A stretch of DNA of 64,000 bases from positions 558,001-622,000 of the forward strand of contig BQMF02000163.1 in the NCBI GenBank assembly GCA_027922465.2. Reading direction: 5' to 3'. The notes below the pieces were generated by a model. That model saw only the letters and a program-made list of their open reading frames with translations. It was not told the origin of the DNA and ran no database searches. Within the stretch, counting starts at the first letter, position 1. The number at the start of each line of letters is the position of its first letter. Below, in pieces: positions 8,882 through 20,482 of the stretch. The position numbers and the translations under genes are program-made. This stretch comes from Turritopsis dohrnii (lineage: Eukaryota > Cnidaria > Hydrozoa > Anthoathecata > Oceaniidae).

Positions 8882-11699
8882 TTGTTTTTGGTAAAAGCTG
8901 ACTCAGCTACACAACACAACAATATGGTGGTCCTATCGTGCCCACTTACTGGTTGTGGGTTCCAAACGGATGATGTAGGTGTTTGTGCTGCTGCATTGAT
9001 GAGTGTGCACTCAAACGTCCACGCCAACCCACATCCTGCCAATGCCACTGTGCCTGCCGCACGACGTTCAAACGAACCAAAACTCGTCCGACCAAAGATA
9101 CAGCATGACTCCACCTGTGAGGATTGGAATGCCTTCTTGCGACGCTGGGACGCCTTTCGTGTTGGCTCAGGCATATCTGACGAATCTGCTCCTGGACAAC
9201 TACTGGAATGCACCGATGAACGGCTTGGTAATTTCCTCTTTTGTGCCCATCCCGACTTCACCTCACAGACGTTGGCAGACGCCCTTGTCCTCCTAAAGTC
9301 TATTGCAGTCATCCCTGTAGCACTTGGAGTCATCCGTGCGGAGCTTGCTTCCATGAAACAGGTGCAAGGTAAGGCTGAAACATGCGAGTTCAAGACCCGA
9401 TTCAGCAAAGCATGTTCAGGTTGTGCAAGATGGGTCTCTGGAGAAGTATACTACACGGATGAGGTGATCAGGGACGTGCTGCTGAGCGGGATTGCTGACA
9501 TTGACATCAGGAGAGAAGCCCTCAGCATGGAAGGCATCATGGGCAAGTCAATCACTGATGTCATTGCTCTGGTTGAGTCTAAAGAGACGGCTAGGAATGC
9601 AAATCCCGCTTCAACATCCATCTCGTCACTATCGGAGTACCGCAGATCAAACCGTGACAATCTCAAGCAGATCAAGAAATCACCTCCGACCCGCCCTGAA
9701 TCACCATCTCAATTCAATCAGTCAATGACGGCAAAATGTCCACACTGCTCAGACACCTTCCATCTGTACACCAAGCAGTCGCATGGCTGGAATCGGCATC
9801 CCCACAAGAAGTGTGAAACATGTTGGAAGAAGAGAGCCTCTAAACAGACGGGTACTACAAGATCGATATCGCATGAATGCAGTGATGATACCCTTGGTCA
9901 GATCTCTACCATGAACGTCCAAGAATCAAAAAATAAGGCAGCTCCCATTATCCTTGATCATCAGATCTTCATCAAAGGCGAGTGGAGACGAGCTAAATTG
10001 ACCAGGCATCCAACAGTCACTCTACAACTTTCTCCTGAAATCTCGCTCGGTTCTTCTGAGATTCGCGCTGTTGCTGACACTGGTGCTCAATCTAACGTGT
10101 GGTCCTTGGACGCTTACATCAGAGCTGCGTTCAACACTTCTGATCTATCCCAAGTAACCCTATCTCTAAATGCTGCCAACAAATCCCCAATCAAGATTGA
10201 TGGTGCCTTTCTCGCAACACTTCAAGGGAACCCCAAGGACGGTAGTACAGTGTCATGTCGCTCGATAGTGTATGTCAGTCGAGATGTTACAACCATGTAC
10301 CTGTCATATGACACCATGTTGGACCTTGGTATCTTGGACCGGAACTTTCCTACAGTTGGTCAGTTTCGCCCACGCTGTCAAGATAGGAACCAAGATGTTG
10401 CTTCAAACAGCTGCCACGCCAACATCTGTGGTGCATCAATGGACAATGGGACAGTCTGTCAGTGCCCCAAGAGGACCAATGTTCCACCTCGCCCAACTTC
10501 TCTACCATTTCCATGCATCAAGGAAAACAACAGTAAGATGTGTGAATGGCTCCTCGACTACTTTGGCAATGTCTGCAAGCACCAGGAGCTACCTGCAATG
10601 GTTGGCCCACCGGTTGAGATTCACCTGAAGGAAGATGCAACACCTGTTGCTCGCCACAAAGCAATCCCCGTTCCAGTTCACTGGCAACAGCAAGTGCATG
10701 ATGATTTACTTCGTGACAAGGCAATGGGCGTCATAGAACGAGTCCCACTTGGGGAACCTGTTGAATGGTGTCACCGGATGGTCGTCACCCGGAAGCACGA
10801 TGGGTCACCAAGGCGAACTGTCGACCTCTCTCCGCTCAACAAATTTTGCAAGAGGGAGACGCACAACAGCGAATCACCGTTCCACCTTGCGAGACATGTC
10901 CCCCGAAACACGTGGAAGACAGTTACAGACGCGTGGAATGGCTATCATAGCGTACCGCTACAGGAATCTGACCGACACCTCACGACGTTTGTCACCCCAT
11001 TTGGCCGATGGGGCTATACGAAAGCACCTCAAAGTTTCTTGTCCTCTGGTGATGGATACAATCACCGATATGACACCATCCTTGCTGGCTTCGATCGGAA
11101 GGAGCGGATCGTTGACGACACAATCTTCTACGACAAGGACGAAGACTTGGAGGAGTACTGGTGGAGGACAATCGACTTCCTCATCACTACTGGTCAAGCA
11201 GGTGTCGTTTTGAATCCGTCCAAGTTTCAGTTTGCCTCACGTGAAGTTGACTTCGCCAGAGTCCGCATCACAGACGATAAAATCGACCCACTACCAAAAT
11301 TCTACGGAGCGATCGAAAACTTCCCCACTCCTACATCCACAACTGACATTCGAAGCTGGTTTGGATTGGTCAACCAGGTTGCGAATTATGCTCAACTACG
11401 TCAACACATGGAACCATTTCGCCAATTTCTCTCTCCTCACCACCCATTTGAATGGACTCCAGTACTAGACAAGGCATTCCAGCTATCAAAGAATGCAATC
11501 GTTGAGGCTATCAAGGAGGGATTGGAGATCTTTGACTTGGACAAGCTTACATGTCTTCGCACAGACTGGTCAAAGACAGGCATCGGATACTTCCTCCTCC
11601 AGAAGCACTGCGACTGTAGCAACCTACATCCTGATTGCTGTACTGACAGATGGCGCATCACGCTAGCTGGGTCTCGCTTTCTTCTAGGGAGAAGGAATA
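8882..11699 (+). CDS. Gypsy-A gag-protease-RT polyprotein (frameshifted at its end)
   Basis: One long frame. Residues ~1-260 are gag-like, with DWNAFLRRWDAFR and a long helical stretch. Residues ~285-320 are a Cys/His segment (CPHCSDTFH... CETCWKK). DTGAQSNVW near 398 is the aspartic protease. RT begins near 590; VTDAWNGYHSVPL near 679 holds the first catalytic Asp and RIVDDTIFY near 742 takes the place of the usual YxDD. RNase H starts near 870 (LRTDWSKTGIGYFLLQKHC). The likely start is the ATG at 8924 (MVVLSCPLTG) or upstream. Compared with copy 2, about ten residues (around KPSEKHYVPIE) are missing near 11690-11700 and the frame shifts, so RNase H continues in the next frame. It probably cannot make an intact polyprotein. 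Confidence 0.85.
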
Positions 11700-13337
11700 G
11701 CTATCACCTGGGGGCTGGAGCAGACGAAGTACTTCACCCTTGGCTGCCACAAATTGTTGGTAGCAACCGACCATAAACCGCTGATCAAAATTTACGGGGA
11801 TCGAACATTTGACGAGATAAGAAATACCAGACTGTTCTGTCTCAAGCAGAGGACACTGCCGTGGCATTTCCAAATCATCCACCTTCCTGGTAAGACAAAC
11901 TATGGCCCCGATGCCACATCCCGCCACCCATCCCCAGTTGAAGAGGATGACGATCCACCATGTGGTTGCCTTCTTGAGTCTACTATTGCAGCTGCCATTC
12001 GGAACGATGCCCACGTTGTTGCGTCTATCACCTGGAATCGACTTGTTGAGGAAACATCGAAGGATGATCAGTTGCGAGCCCTGCAAGAAGCCATCCATGG
12101 AGGATTTCCTGAAGGATGGCGTACACTGCCCCTGACTGCCCCATTTTGGCAGCACCGCCACAGCCTCTGCATAACAGACGGGGTTGTCATATACAATGAT
12201 CGAGTCGTAGTACCCTTTTCTTTACGCCCGTCCGTTCTCGACATCCTTCACTCTGCACATCAAGACACCTCGACAATGAGATTGCGTGCTCGATCGATAG
12301 TCTTCTGGCCAGGTATCACAAAAGATATTGAGAGACGGAGACAGTCTTGTTCAGATTGCACCAGAAACGCACCTTTGCAACCTTCTCTGCCAACACCCCC
12401 GTCAACTCCACCAGCTACACCATTCGAACAAACATACACTGATTTCTTTGACTGCGTTGGACAACATTATTTGGTTGTTGGTGACAGATTGTCTGGTTGG
12501 TCTGACGTTTTCCAGGCACCGAAAGGTTCTCCACAAGCGGGCTCCAGTGGCCTCATCAGCTGCCTTCGCAACTACTTCTCGCGCTTTGGTGTACCGGAGG
12601 AACTGTCAAGTGATGGAGGACTTGAATTCAGATCGAACACAACCAAAGACTTCCTTTTGAAATGGGGTGTACATCACAGATTGTCATCGGCGTATTATGC
12701 CCGATCTAATGGTCGAGCAGAGGTTGCCGTCAAAACAGCAAAACGTCTCCTACGATCGAATACAGATTCATCAGGAACACTGGATACCGATGGATTTCTG
12801 AGAGTAATGATGCAACTGCGCAACACTCCGGACCCAGACTGCAACATCTCTCCAGCGGAAATTGTATTCGGTCGTCCACTTCGAGATGCGTTTGCTTTTG
12901 TCAACCGTCTGGAGAAATTTGGAAACACACATGTTCGTCCCGTCTGGCGAGATGCATGGCAGCAGAAGGAAGAGGCTCTTCGCCAACGCTTCCATCGCAC
13001 TGCTGAAGATTGCAAGATACATACGAAGGCACTACCGACGCTTCGCGTTGGTAATCGATGCTATGTGCAGAATCAAACTGGACCTCATCCAAAGCGTTGG
13101 GATCGATCTGGGACCATCGTCGAATGTCATGGTCACGACAGCTATACGTTAAAGATTGATGGTACAGGACATGTCACAAGAAGGAACCGGAAGTTCTTGC
13201 GCAAATTCGAGCCTGCCTACCCGGATATCGTCAGCCGTAGCAACTTCCCGCGCACCTTACCCATGCCCAGATGCACATATCTTCGCCTTCATCTCCACTC
13301 TCAACTACACCGAATTCTCAGCTCCCTACACGGGTGA
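11700..13337 (+). CDS. Gypsy-A RNase H end and integrase
   Basis: Continues pol after the frameshift. ATDHKPLIKIYGDR and HLPGKTNYGPDATSR are the RNase H end. An HHCC zinc-binding motif (HSAHQ...CSDC) lies near 12250-12360. The integrase catalytic Asp is in YTDFFD (12436), the second Asp in SSDGGLEF (12610) and the Glu in NGRAEVAV (12715). A C-terminal SH3-like part follows (VGNRCYVQNQTG... GTIVECHG). The frame ends at 13337; the last pol residues are displaced to 23641-23753 by the LINE insertions. Copy 2 keeps the same order on the minus strand (62417-63877). Confidence 0.88.
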   Translation, partial: AITWGLEQTKYFTLGCHKLLVATDHKPLIKIYGDRTFDEIRNTRLFCLKQRTLPWHFQIIHLPGKTNYGPDATSRHPSPVEEDDDPPCGCLLESTIAAAIRNDAHVVASITWNRLVEETSKDDQLRALQEAIHGGFPEGWRTLPLTAPFWQHRHSLCITDGVVIYNDRVVVPFSLRPSVLDILHSAHQDTSTMRLRARSIVFWPGITKDIERRRQSCSDCTRNAPLQPSLPTPPSTPPATPFEQTYTDFFDCVGQHYLVVGDRLSGWSDVFQAPKGSPQAGSSGLISCLRNYFSRFGVPEELSSDGGLEFRSNTTKDFLLKWGVHHRLSSAYYARSNGRAEVAVKTAKRLLRSNTDSSGTLDTDGFLRVMMQLRNTPDPDCNISPAEIVFGRPLRDAFAFVNRLEKFGNTHVRPVWRDAWQQKEEALRQRFHRTAEDCKIHTKALPTLRVGNRCYVQNQTGPHPKRWDRSGTIVECHGHDSYTLKIDGTGHVTRRNRKFLRKFEPAYPDIVSRSNFPRTLPMPRCTYLRLHLHSQLHRILSSLHG

Positions 13338-13584
13338 TTGACCCTAACCCCATCACAGAACCCACGTCGGAACCCTTGTGTCCTAAAGGAGGGAACACCA
13401 GCTGTCTACAACCATTGCCGTCGCATATCCAACAAGAAGAAGCTCACAAGACTACTCAAGTTTTTTTTGCATAATGGCAGCCGAGTAGCGCGGACGCAAA
13501 AACCACTGCTCCTGAACTGTAACTTGAATTTTGAAACTTATCTTCAAAAATCTATCAATATCTTATCAATCTCAAGATAAAGCA

Positions 13585-14424
13585 ATGGCTAATGACTTGA
13601 AAAGTCTTTTTGAACAACTTTCAAAAGACCTAACATCAAAAATTGAAGCTAAATATGACGAATTGACAACGAATCTGACTGAAAAGATATCTGCGATCGA
13701 AACAAGTCTACTTGGATTCAGACAATATGTTGGATCAGAACTTACGAAAACTAAAGACAGGATTGATAAACTGGAACAAGCATTTCCTGAAGGTGTTGAC
13801 CTAGTCACCCTTCAGAATGAAATCACAGCTCTCAAATTTCGTACTAAACAACTAGAAACTTCGCTGTACAAACAAGCTAACAATAGTGAAAGCTTATCAA
13901 AACTTTTGGACGACCAAATCAACCGTAATCTAAGGAAAACTCTAATCTTTAGAGGAATCAATGGAAACTGCAATGAATCTTGGTCGAAAACTTCGAACAA
14001 ATTGGCCAAGTTTTTGAGTGACATTGACCAAAACAACATGACAGTTAACGACATCCTTTATGACATCGACCGTGCTCATCGACCAAGTCCAAACGAGAAC
14101 GATAGTGCATCCAATGGAATATCTGATAACGCTGTGGGAAACAAAAACTCCCCACCAATCTTTGTCCAATTTAACACATGGAAATCTGCACAGTATTACA
14201 TGCAGCAAGTCATAGAGTACAACAAGAATTTACATCAAGAAGCCACTGTTTTCGTCGACCAGATGTATTCGAAGGAGGTAACCGAAAGGCGCAAGAAAGC
14301 AATTGAATTAAGAAAAGATCTCAAAACGAACGGTGAAAAATCAAAGATGTATGTTAAATTCCCTGCAATTCTAATGAAATTCGATGACACTTCCAGAAAA
14401 TACTTACAAGTTCAAAAATTTTAA
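13585..14424 (+). CDS. LINE-B ORF1 protein
   Basis: The frame opens at 13531; the ATG at 13585 (MANDLKSLFEQLSKDL) is the better start by comparison with LINE-C. The N-terminal half is a long coiled coil rich in Lys, Glu and Leu (to about residue 115). The C-terminal half contains LRKTLIFRGINGN and YDIDRAHRPS, a pattern shared with LINE-C ORF1 (IERAHRNGDPRKYK, IYVDLKFW). This is the trimerising RNA-binding ORF1p of LINEs that coats element RNA. No internal stop was seen. Confidence 0.75.
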   Translation: MANDLKSLFEQLSKDLTSKIEAKYDELTTNLTEKISAIETSLLGFRQYVGSELTKTKDRIDKLEQAFPEGVDLVTLQNEITALKFRTKQLETSLYKQANNSESLSKLLDDQINRNLRKTLIFRGINGNCNESWSKTSNKLAKFLSDIDQNNMTVNDILYDIDRAHRPSPNENDSASNGISDNAVGNKNSPPIFVQFNTWKSAQYYMQQVIEYNKNLHQEATVFVDQMYSKEVTERRKKAIELRKDLKTNGEKSKMYVKFPAILMKFDDTSRKYLQVQKF

Positions 14425-14727
14425 CTCATTGCACAATCGTTAGTCTAATATACTATACTGATTTTTGTTTTTATTTTTTTTTTAAAAATATAGATTAAAC
14501 TAGTCCCAGGGGCAGGGGTTTTCAAGTCAGCTCCTTTGTTCGTGTGCATTTTACTCTTACTTGCATTTCTAAACTCTCTCAATCAAAATCAATCTATTCT
14601 TGTCAAGCTCAGACCCACGCACATCTCTCTCTGCTATAACACAAAACTCTTATTTTATCCCTATTATATTATTATTTATCATTAATCATTATTATTATTT
14701 TATTCTCTAATTCTCACTTCTCTCCCT
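14425..14727 (+). other. LINE-B inter-ORF spacer
   Basis: AT-rich spacer between ORF1 and ORF2, with a T-rich run and ATT microsatellite-like sequence near 14660-14710. No gene was seen in it. Confidence 0.7.
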
Positions 14728-16278
14728 ATGCCTAAGTCTAATAAATCAACTAACAAATCACGTAATATTAAAAACCCTTGCGGTATCTGTTCTAACCCTG
14801 TAGCTACTACTCATAGAGCTGTCTGGTGTGATCACTGTAATTTTTGGGTCCACATCAAATGTAACAACACCACCAAATCAGAATACGAAAAATTACAGCT
14901 TGATGATGGTACCTGGCTATGTCAGAGATGTTTCAACTTGGAAGTACCTTTTGGCCGGATCTCTCATGAAGACCTCAAACTAACCTTACAAGGTAAGAAC
15001 TTTGATTTGGTCCTTGACCCCATCAATGATATAAACTTACAATTCTATAGAGACATAGACTCTGCACTGAATCAAGAGGATGTTGAAAACAATCATCTCA
15101 ACTTTGAATGTCCTTACCTTTCTCTCAGTGAGGTAAACCAAAAACACAACAACAATAACTCAATCTCTGCAATGCACTTAAACATTGCTTCCCTGAGCCT
15201 ACATCATAATCAACTTGTAACAATTCTCAACAGTTGTAACATTCCTTTCAATTTCATTGGCATAACAGAAACAGGCTTCAAAGATGAACTTACTGCAAAA
15301 AATTCTGCCAAAATCACCAACTACAACCACTTTGACTGTTGCACCAAGTCCAACCGAGGAGGTGCTAGAATCTATGTCTCTGAAGGATTTCACTCTATCC
15401 CAAGGCCTGACCTAGCCATCTACAAGGAAAAGGAAATTGAATCTGTGGTAAGGGAGATTATCTATGATAAAAATTTCATTGTCGCTTGTATCTATAAACA
15501 CCCTGAAGCAGATGCTACAAATTTTCAATCTCTGTATTCGAATCTACTTGATAAAATAGTATCAGAAAAGAAAAAAGCTATAATATTTGGAGATTTCAAT
15601 CTAGATTTACTACAAGCAGATTCTAAATCACACATAGAAGATTTTCTTAATAGTAATCTATCACATTTCATCTTTCCTACAATTACAAGACCAACCAGGG
15701 TAACTCCAGGCTCAAAAACTCTCATTGATAATATCTTTTCAAATTTTATCACCACTGAATTTTTTTCATGTAACCTGATATGCTCTATATCCGATCACCT
15801 GCCACAAATATTAAAATTAAATCTGGAACCTAAAATAACTCCAAAAATCAAAGTCTCAAAAAGGGACATGAGAAACTTTAACAAAGACAATTTTATAATG
15901 GACTTCTTGTCTCTTGACTGGATTAATCTTTTCCAAAACAAAAACAACTCTGACAAACTAGAAACTTTCATAACTGAGGTAAACAAAGTCATTGACAACC
16001 ATGCTCCTATGAAACATACCTGGAAGAAATCTTTACAACCAAAAAATCCCTGGATAACTAAACGCTTGTTAAAATCAATTACTACTAAAAATTCTCTATA
16101 CAAAAAATTTTTGAAGGCTAAAGACCCTGATCTTAAAGCCCAGAAACATACTAACTTTAAAAAATACAGGAATCTACTCTCGAAACTTTTGAGAAAGAGT
16201 AAAAACAATTATTACAATAATTTCTTTGCTGAGAACAAACACGACCTTAAAAAAAGTGGAATGTGGTCAGTGAGATAA
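14728..16278 (+). CDS. LINE-B ORF2, PHD finger and AP-type endonuclease part
   Basis: Starts at an ATG. A PHD/zinc finger (CGIC...CDHCNFWVHIKC... WLCQRC) lies at about residues 17-68. An exonuclease-endonuclease-phosphatase domain follows: MHLNIASLSLHHNQL, GITETGF, IIFGDFNLDLLQ and SDHLPQ. It would nick target DNA for target-primed reverse transcription. The frame ends after KKSGMWSVR because of a one-base change in a seven-A run at 16251-16257; the RT follows in the next frame from about 16258. The two frames together have the usual ORF2 length of about 1,100 residues. Confidence 0.85.
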   Translation: MPKSNKSTNKSRNIKNPCGICSNPVATTHRAVWCDHCNFWVHIKCNNTTKSEYEKLQLDDGTWLCQRCFNLEVPFGRISHEDLKLTLQGKNFDLVLDPINDINLQFYRDIDSALNQEDVENNHLNFECPYLSLSEVNQKHNNNNSISAMHLNIASLSLHHNQLVTILNSCNIPFNFIGITETGFKDELTAKNSAKITNYNHFDCCTKSNRGGARIYVSEGFHSIPRPDLAIYKEKEIESVVREIIYDKNFIVACIYKHPEADATNFQSLYSNLLDKIVSEKKKAIIFGDFNLDLLQADSKSHIEDFLNSNLSHFIFPTITRPTRVTPGSKTLIDNIFSNFITTEFFSCNLICSISDHLPQILKLNLEPKITPKIKVSKRDMRNFNKDNFIMDFLSLDWINLFQNKNNSDKLETFITEVNKVIDNHAPMKHTWKKSLQPKNPWITKRLLKSITTKNSLYKKFLKAKDPDLKAQKHTNFKKYRNLLSKLLRKSKNNYYNNFFAENKHDLKKSGMWSVR

Positions 16279-18035
16279 TTGGTACAAAAACTAAGTCTGA
16301 TCTCTCGCCTAAACTTCTACTTCACAATAGTCTTGAAATAACCAACGACAAAGACATTGCTGAAACTTTCAATAATTACTATGGTTCAATAGCTGAAATC
16401 ACAAAAAATCAAATCCCTCAGACTGACAAGTACTTCACAGACTATCTAGGAAATCCTCTATCTAACTCTATTCGTTTTAGGCAGATTGCACCTACTGCTG
16501 TGCTTAAACTTATCAATGATCTTGATGTTCAGACGGCTATAGGTCCTTCAAGTATTCCTACTTCCTTCTTAAAAATGATATCTCCGACTGCAAGCACCAT
16601 TTTATCTCACATCTTTAATGTTAGTATTAAAGAAGGTATCTACCCTGATTGTTTAAAAAAGGCTAACATAAAACCTTTACATAAGAAAGACTCAAAACTA
16701 GAAGTTGGCAACTACAGGCCCATCTCTCTGCTATCCAACATAAATAAAATCTTTGAAAAACTCCTTCATTTCAGACTTGTCAAGTTCTTTGAAAACAACA
16801 ACATATTTAGCGAAAAACAATTCGGTTTCAGAAAAGGTCACAGTACTAATCATGCTGTGATTGCGCTTACTGAACTTGTTCGTTCAGCATTAGATAATGG
16901 TAAGTTTGCAGTTGGAGTTTTCATTGATCTTAAGAAGGCTTTCGACACAGTGGGGCACACCATCCTTCTCCGTAAACTAGTACATTATGGCATCAGAGGA
17001 CCAGCTCTTGCTCTACTCAGATCTTACCTCTCAAATCGTACTCACTGTGTTGAAATAAGAAATACACATTCTGATCATGTTCCCATCAATCATGGCGTCC
17101 CTCAAGGATCTGTCTTGGCCCCCCTATTATTCATTATCTATATCAATGATCTCCATCGATCTTTAGAAAACTCAGAAACTATTCATTTCGCCGACGACAC
17201 TAGTCTTATCTGCTGTGACAAATCTATTAAACACCTGAACAAAAAAGTCAACAGAGATCTTGCTCTACTGGTTCATTGGCTGAGAACAAACAAACTATGC
17301 CTTAACGTCTCCAAAACTGAAATAATTTTATTTAGAAGCCCGAGGAACACTTTCACTAAACATCTTAATTTCAGACTCAGTGGACAGAAAATTCATCTAT
17401 CAAGCGTAGTAAAGTACCTTGGAATTCTGCTCGACGAGCATCTCTCCTGGGAACCTCAAATTCACAGTCTCTCGAAGAAACTATCTAGAACTGTTGGCTT
17501 CCTATCAAAACTCAGACATTTCGTGGACTTCAAAACACTTCTTTCTGTCTATTATGCTCTATTCGACTCACATATTAACTATTGTCTCCAGTCTGTAGGT
17601 TATACCTCTCAAGCCTCTTTCGAAAAGATTGAAGTTCTACAAAATAAGGCCCTGAGAGTTATACACTTTAAGCACAACCGATACTCAGCTTGCCCACTTT
17701 TCATAAGATCTTCTATTTTGCCAATCAAAAAACAACTTAAAGTGAAGAACTGCCTTTTTGCTCTTGATCATGTTCAAAATAATCTACCTAAATACTTTTC
17801 AAATTACCTTAGATATTCTCCTGTACACGAAGGTACAAGACAGTCACCAAAGAAACTTGAACTACCGACTACAAATACGGTAAAGTATGGCTCTTACAAC
17901 ATAGCTTCCCTAATAACTAAGGACTGGAATGAACTCCATACCGAAGTTCTGATTCAAGATTTCAACAAATGCACAAAACAAACTCTTAAAAAACATTTAC
18001 ATCGTTTTATTTTAACTAAACTTGCATCTCAATAG
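16258..18035 (+). CDS. LINE-B ORF2, reverse transcriptase part
   Basis: RT of the same protein: NYRPISLLSNINKIFEK, QFGFRKGHSTNHAVIAL, VGVFIDLKKAFDTVGHTIL (first Asp), GVPQGSVLAPLLF and IHFADDTSLI with the catalytic ADD. A C-terminal LINE region follows (KYLGILLDEHLSW, then a thumb-like part). The frame is open to 18035. It appears undamaged except for the shift at the A-run that joins it to the endonuclease part, which could be a sequencing error. Confidence 0.88.
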
Positions 18036-18421
18036 ACTCTTGGCTACTCTTTCCTTTTCTCTTCTTACTCTTTTCGGTCTTTCCTTTATTTTTATTATTA
18101 TTATTTATTATTCTCTTTCTCTGGTCTGATCTTGGCAAACTAGAAACTTTAGTAAATGCTAAACCAAGGTTACTCCGAGGGCACTAGTTTGTTGGAACTA
18201 TCTTCGTTGTCTCCCTTCCGTTTCTCATTTACACCCCGTACTAGCGTCAAAAATCTAATAATTTGATTTATTATAGACATTTTATAACTTATGCTAGTGT
18301 TTTTTTAAATGTATATTCCACTTTGTTCATATTTGTTCATATATGTTCATATTCCACTTGTACATTTTATTAGGATGAGAGTATCGGTAAATATATAATA
18401 TATCCTATCCTATCCTATCCA
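18036..18421 (+). other. LINE-B 3' UTR with terminal (TATCC)n
   Basis: A pyrimidine-rich 3' untranslated region of about 385 bp ending in four TATCC units (18402-18421). Short simple repeats at the 3' end are usual for CR1-type LINEs. Confidence 0.7.
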
Positions 18422-18911
18422 AGGCGTCAGCGAGCCTCAACCAGCTAGGTCAATCAATCAATCAATCAGTCTATATTTCATGCTAATACATACTCTATCA
18501 ATAAATACAAAACATGTTAAATAAATATAATAGTTTCTTTTCTATATATTGATCTTCAGTGGTCCTTTTCAAGTTGATTAGTCAGTATGCTCGCAAAGGA
18601 GACCATACAAGTCAGCTAAGCCGGTAAGGTATATGGTCACCTTATTGTCCAAATTAAAGTGGAGGTGCAAGTATTGGAAGTTAAAGTAAGTGGAAAAGTG
18701 TCAAATCAGTGTGGTATGGAAAATTTTGTGTGATTAATGAAAATGGATTGTGAAAAAAGAAATTTAGAAAAAAAAAATGAAAAAAGGAAATATAGTTCAA
18801 AATTGGAAAAAAGAATTTGGAAGAAATTGTGATACTTTTATTTTGAGCATTTGTCAAGGAGTATTTTTCTTCCTTCATTTTTAGATACACTAATAGTTAA
18901 GTCATGAGGGT
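18422..18911 (-). other. LINE-C 3' UTR
   Basis: Non-coding sequence after the LINE-C RT. It contains a TCAA/TTGA repeat at 18450-18468 and purine-rich tracts at 18750-18830. No gene was seen. Confidence 0.55.
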
Positions 18912-20478
18912 TTAGGTTGATTTTTTCAATAATTTCATTCCAAGATTTTGGAATGAGCGAGATGTGCCATAGGTTATTAAATTGGTATTAGGGATTTTGT
19001 AGGCATGTGGATTGCCTAAATATTTAACTTCATCAGCTTTTGGAGTTTTAAAAGAAGTTTGCTTTAGATTTGCACAGGGATTGTTTCTAGTTTCGTGCTG
19101 GTGTTCGCGTGTTTTTTTAACAAAAAGATGATTTATGCCTTTTAGAGTTAATCCTTTATAGTGTCTAAGGACTAGTGAGAAGTTTTGTAACAGAACAAGT
19201 TCTGGTAATTTCAATATTTTGTTTTTATAGTAGAGTGGGTTTACTGGGTCTCTAAAACCTTTACTGCAGATAATACGAAGTGCTTTGTCTTGAGCACTAT
19301 AGATTTTCTTTTTTACTTCAGTGTGAGGCTGACCCCAAATGAGGGCAGCATAATTTAGATGTGCTTGAAAAATAGCATAGTAGATGTTGAGCAAGACTTG
19401 GTGGGAAACTGAGTGACGAATTTTTGCCAGCATACCATTAGCCCTGTTTAACTTCGGTAGAATGTTGTTTACTTGTACCTGCCAACTAAGGTGTTGGTCT
19501 AGGTATATACCTAGATATTTTGTGGAACTTGAGATTGAGATTTTCTCTTTGTTTATTTTAAAATTGTAGTCAAATTGTGAAGTATTTTGCCTTGATCTGA
19601 ATATTATAATTTCTGTTTTCTTTGCATTTAGGCTTATCTTATTAGCATGGAGCCATGAGTTGAGTATTTTGAGGTCTTCATTGATTTTTTTCTCTATATT
19701 AGATGGTTTTTTGTCAGAGTATAGTAAACAGGTGTCATCAGCAAAATGAAACACTTTGGAGTGGCTGATGGCATAGTTAAGATCATTAATGTATAGGAGG
19801 AAAAGGAGAGGTCCTAAGACAGAGCCTTGGGGTACACCATGGATGGTGTCAGCCATTGTGGAGGAATGTTTCCTGACAGTCACATATTGTTTTCTGTTAG
19901 ATAGATAGGATTTCATTAGTTCATTTGTGGGGCCTCTTATTCCATAATGATTGAGTTTTTCTAGTAGGATAGAATGTTCAACAGTGTCAAAGGCTTTTTG
20001 TAGATCAACAAAGACTGAGGCAGCTATTTTTTTGTCATCTAAAGCAGATTGAATGGAAGAAGTGAGTGTTAGTAAGGCATCACTAGTATTGTGGTTATGT
20101 CGGAATCCAAATTGATAATCATAGATAAGTTTATTTTGTTCAATAAAATTATAGATTCTAGAGTGGATTGTTTTTTCAAAGATTTTGTTAATATTTGAGA
20201 GTAAGGATATAGGTCTGTAATTTTCTATAAAGAGTTTGTTGTCTTTTTTGTAGACAGGTATGATGTTGCTTATTTTCAAGCAGTCTGGATATTCACCGGT
20301 TTCGTAAATCATGTTTATTATTTTAGATAGGTATTTACTAATAGTAGGAGCTAGCAGCTTATTGATTCTAGTGGGTATACTGTTAGGTCCAAGTGATTTA
20401 TGCTCCTGTAGTTCATTGATTAGGTCCTCTATTTCTTTATCACTGGTTGGAAGAAGAATTAGAGAGGTTTTTGCTGCC
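18912..20478 (-). pseudogene. LINE-C reverse transcriptase
   Basis: Open from the MITE edge to a stop at 18912. The start Met is internal; the frame continues upstream to the insertion. Motifs: NYRPISLLSNINKIFEK, YQFGFRHNHNTSDALL, ASVFVDLQKAFDTVEHSIL, GVPQGSVLGPLLFLLYIND and FHFADDTCLLYS (catalytic ADD), followed by KYLGIYLDQHLSW. The RT itself looks intact, but it is cut from its endonuclease by the MITE. Confidence 0.85.
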
Positions 20479-20482
20479 TTAA

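Larger units (their letters stand above)
13460..18421 (+). mobile_element. LINE-B, PHD-finger LINE with two ORFs
   Basis: A nearly full-length non-LTR retrotransposon inserted in the pol end of Gypsy-A. Its 5' end reads ATGGCAGCCGAGTAGCGCGG after a run of T; the same sequence, slightly changed, starts LINE-C on the other strand at about 23638. ORF1 is at 13585-14424 and ORF2 at 14728-18035. The 3' end is a (TATCC)n repeat ending at 18421, where LINE-C begins tail to tail. Confidence 0.85.

Noticed and set aside
8860..9408. 182-codon open frame antisense to Gypsy-A gag
   Set aside because: It overlaps a well-supported gag-pol frame on the other strand and shows no family pattern.
15199..16208. 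Antisense frames over LINE-B ORF2
   Set aside because: Shadows of the endonuclease coding region with no domain.
18402..18421. TATCC tandem repeat as telomere-like array
   Set aside because: Only four units, and it sits exactly at a LINE 3' end.
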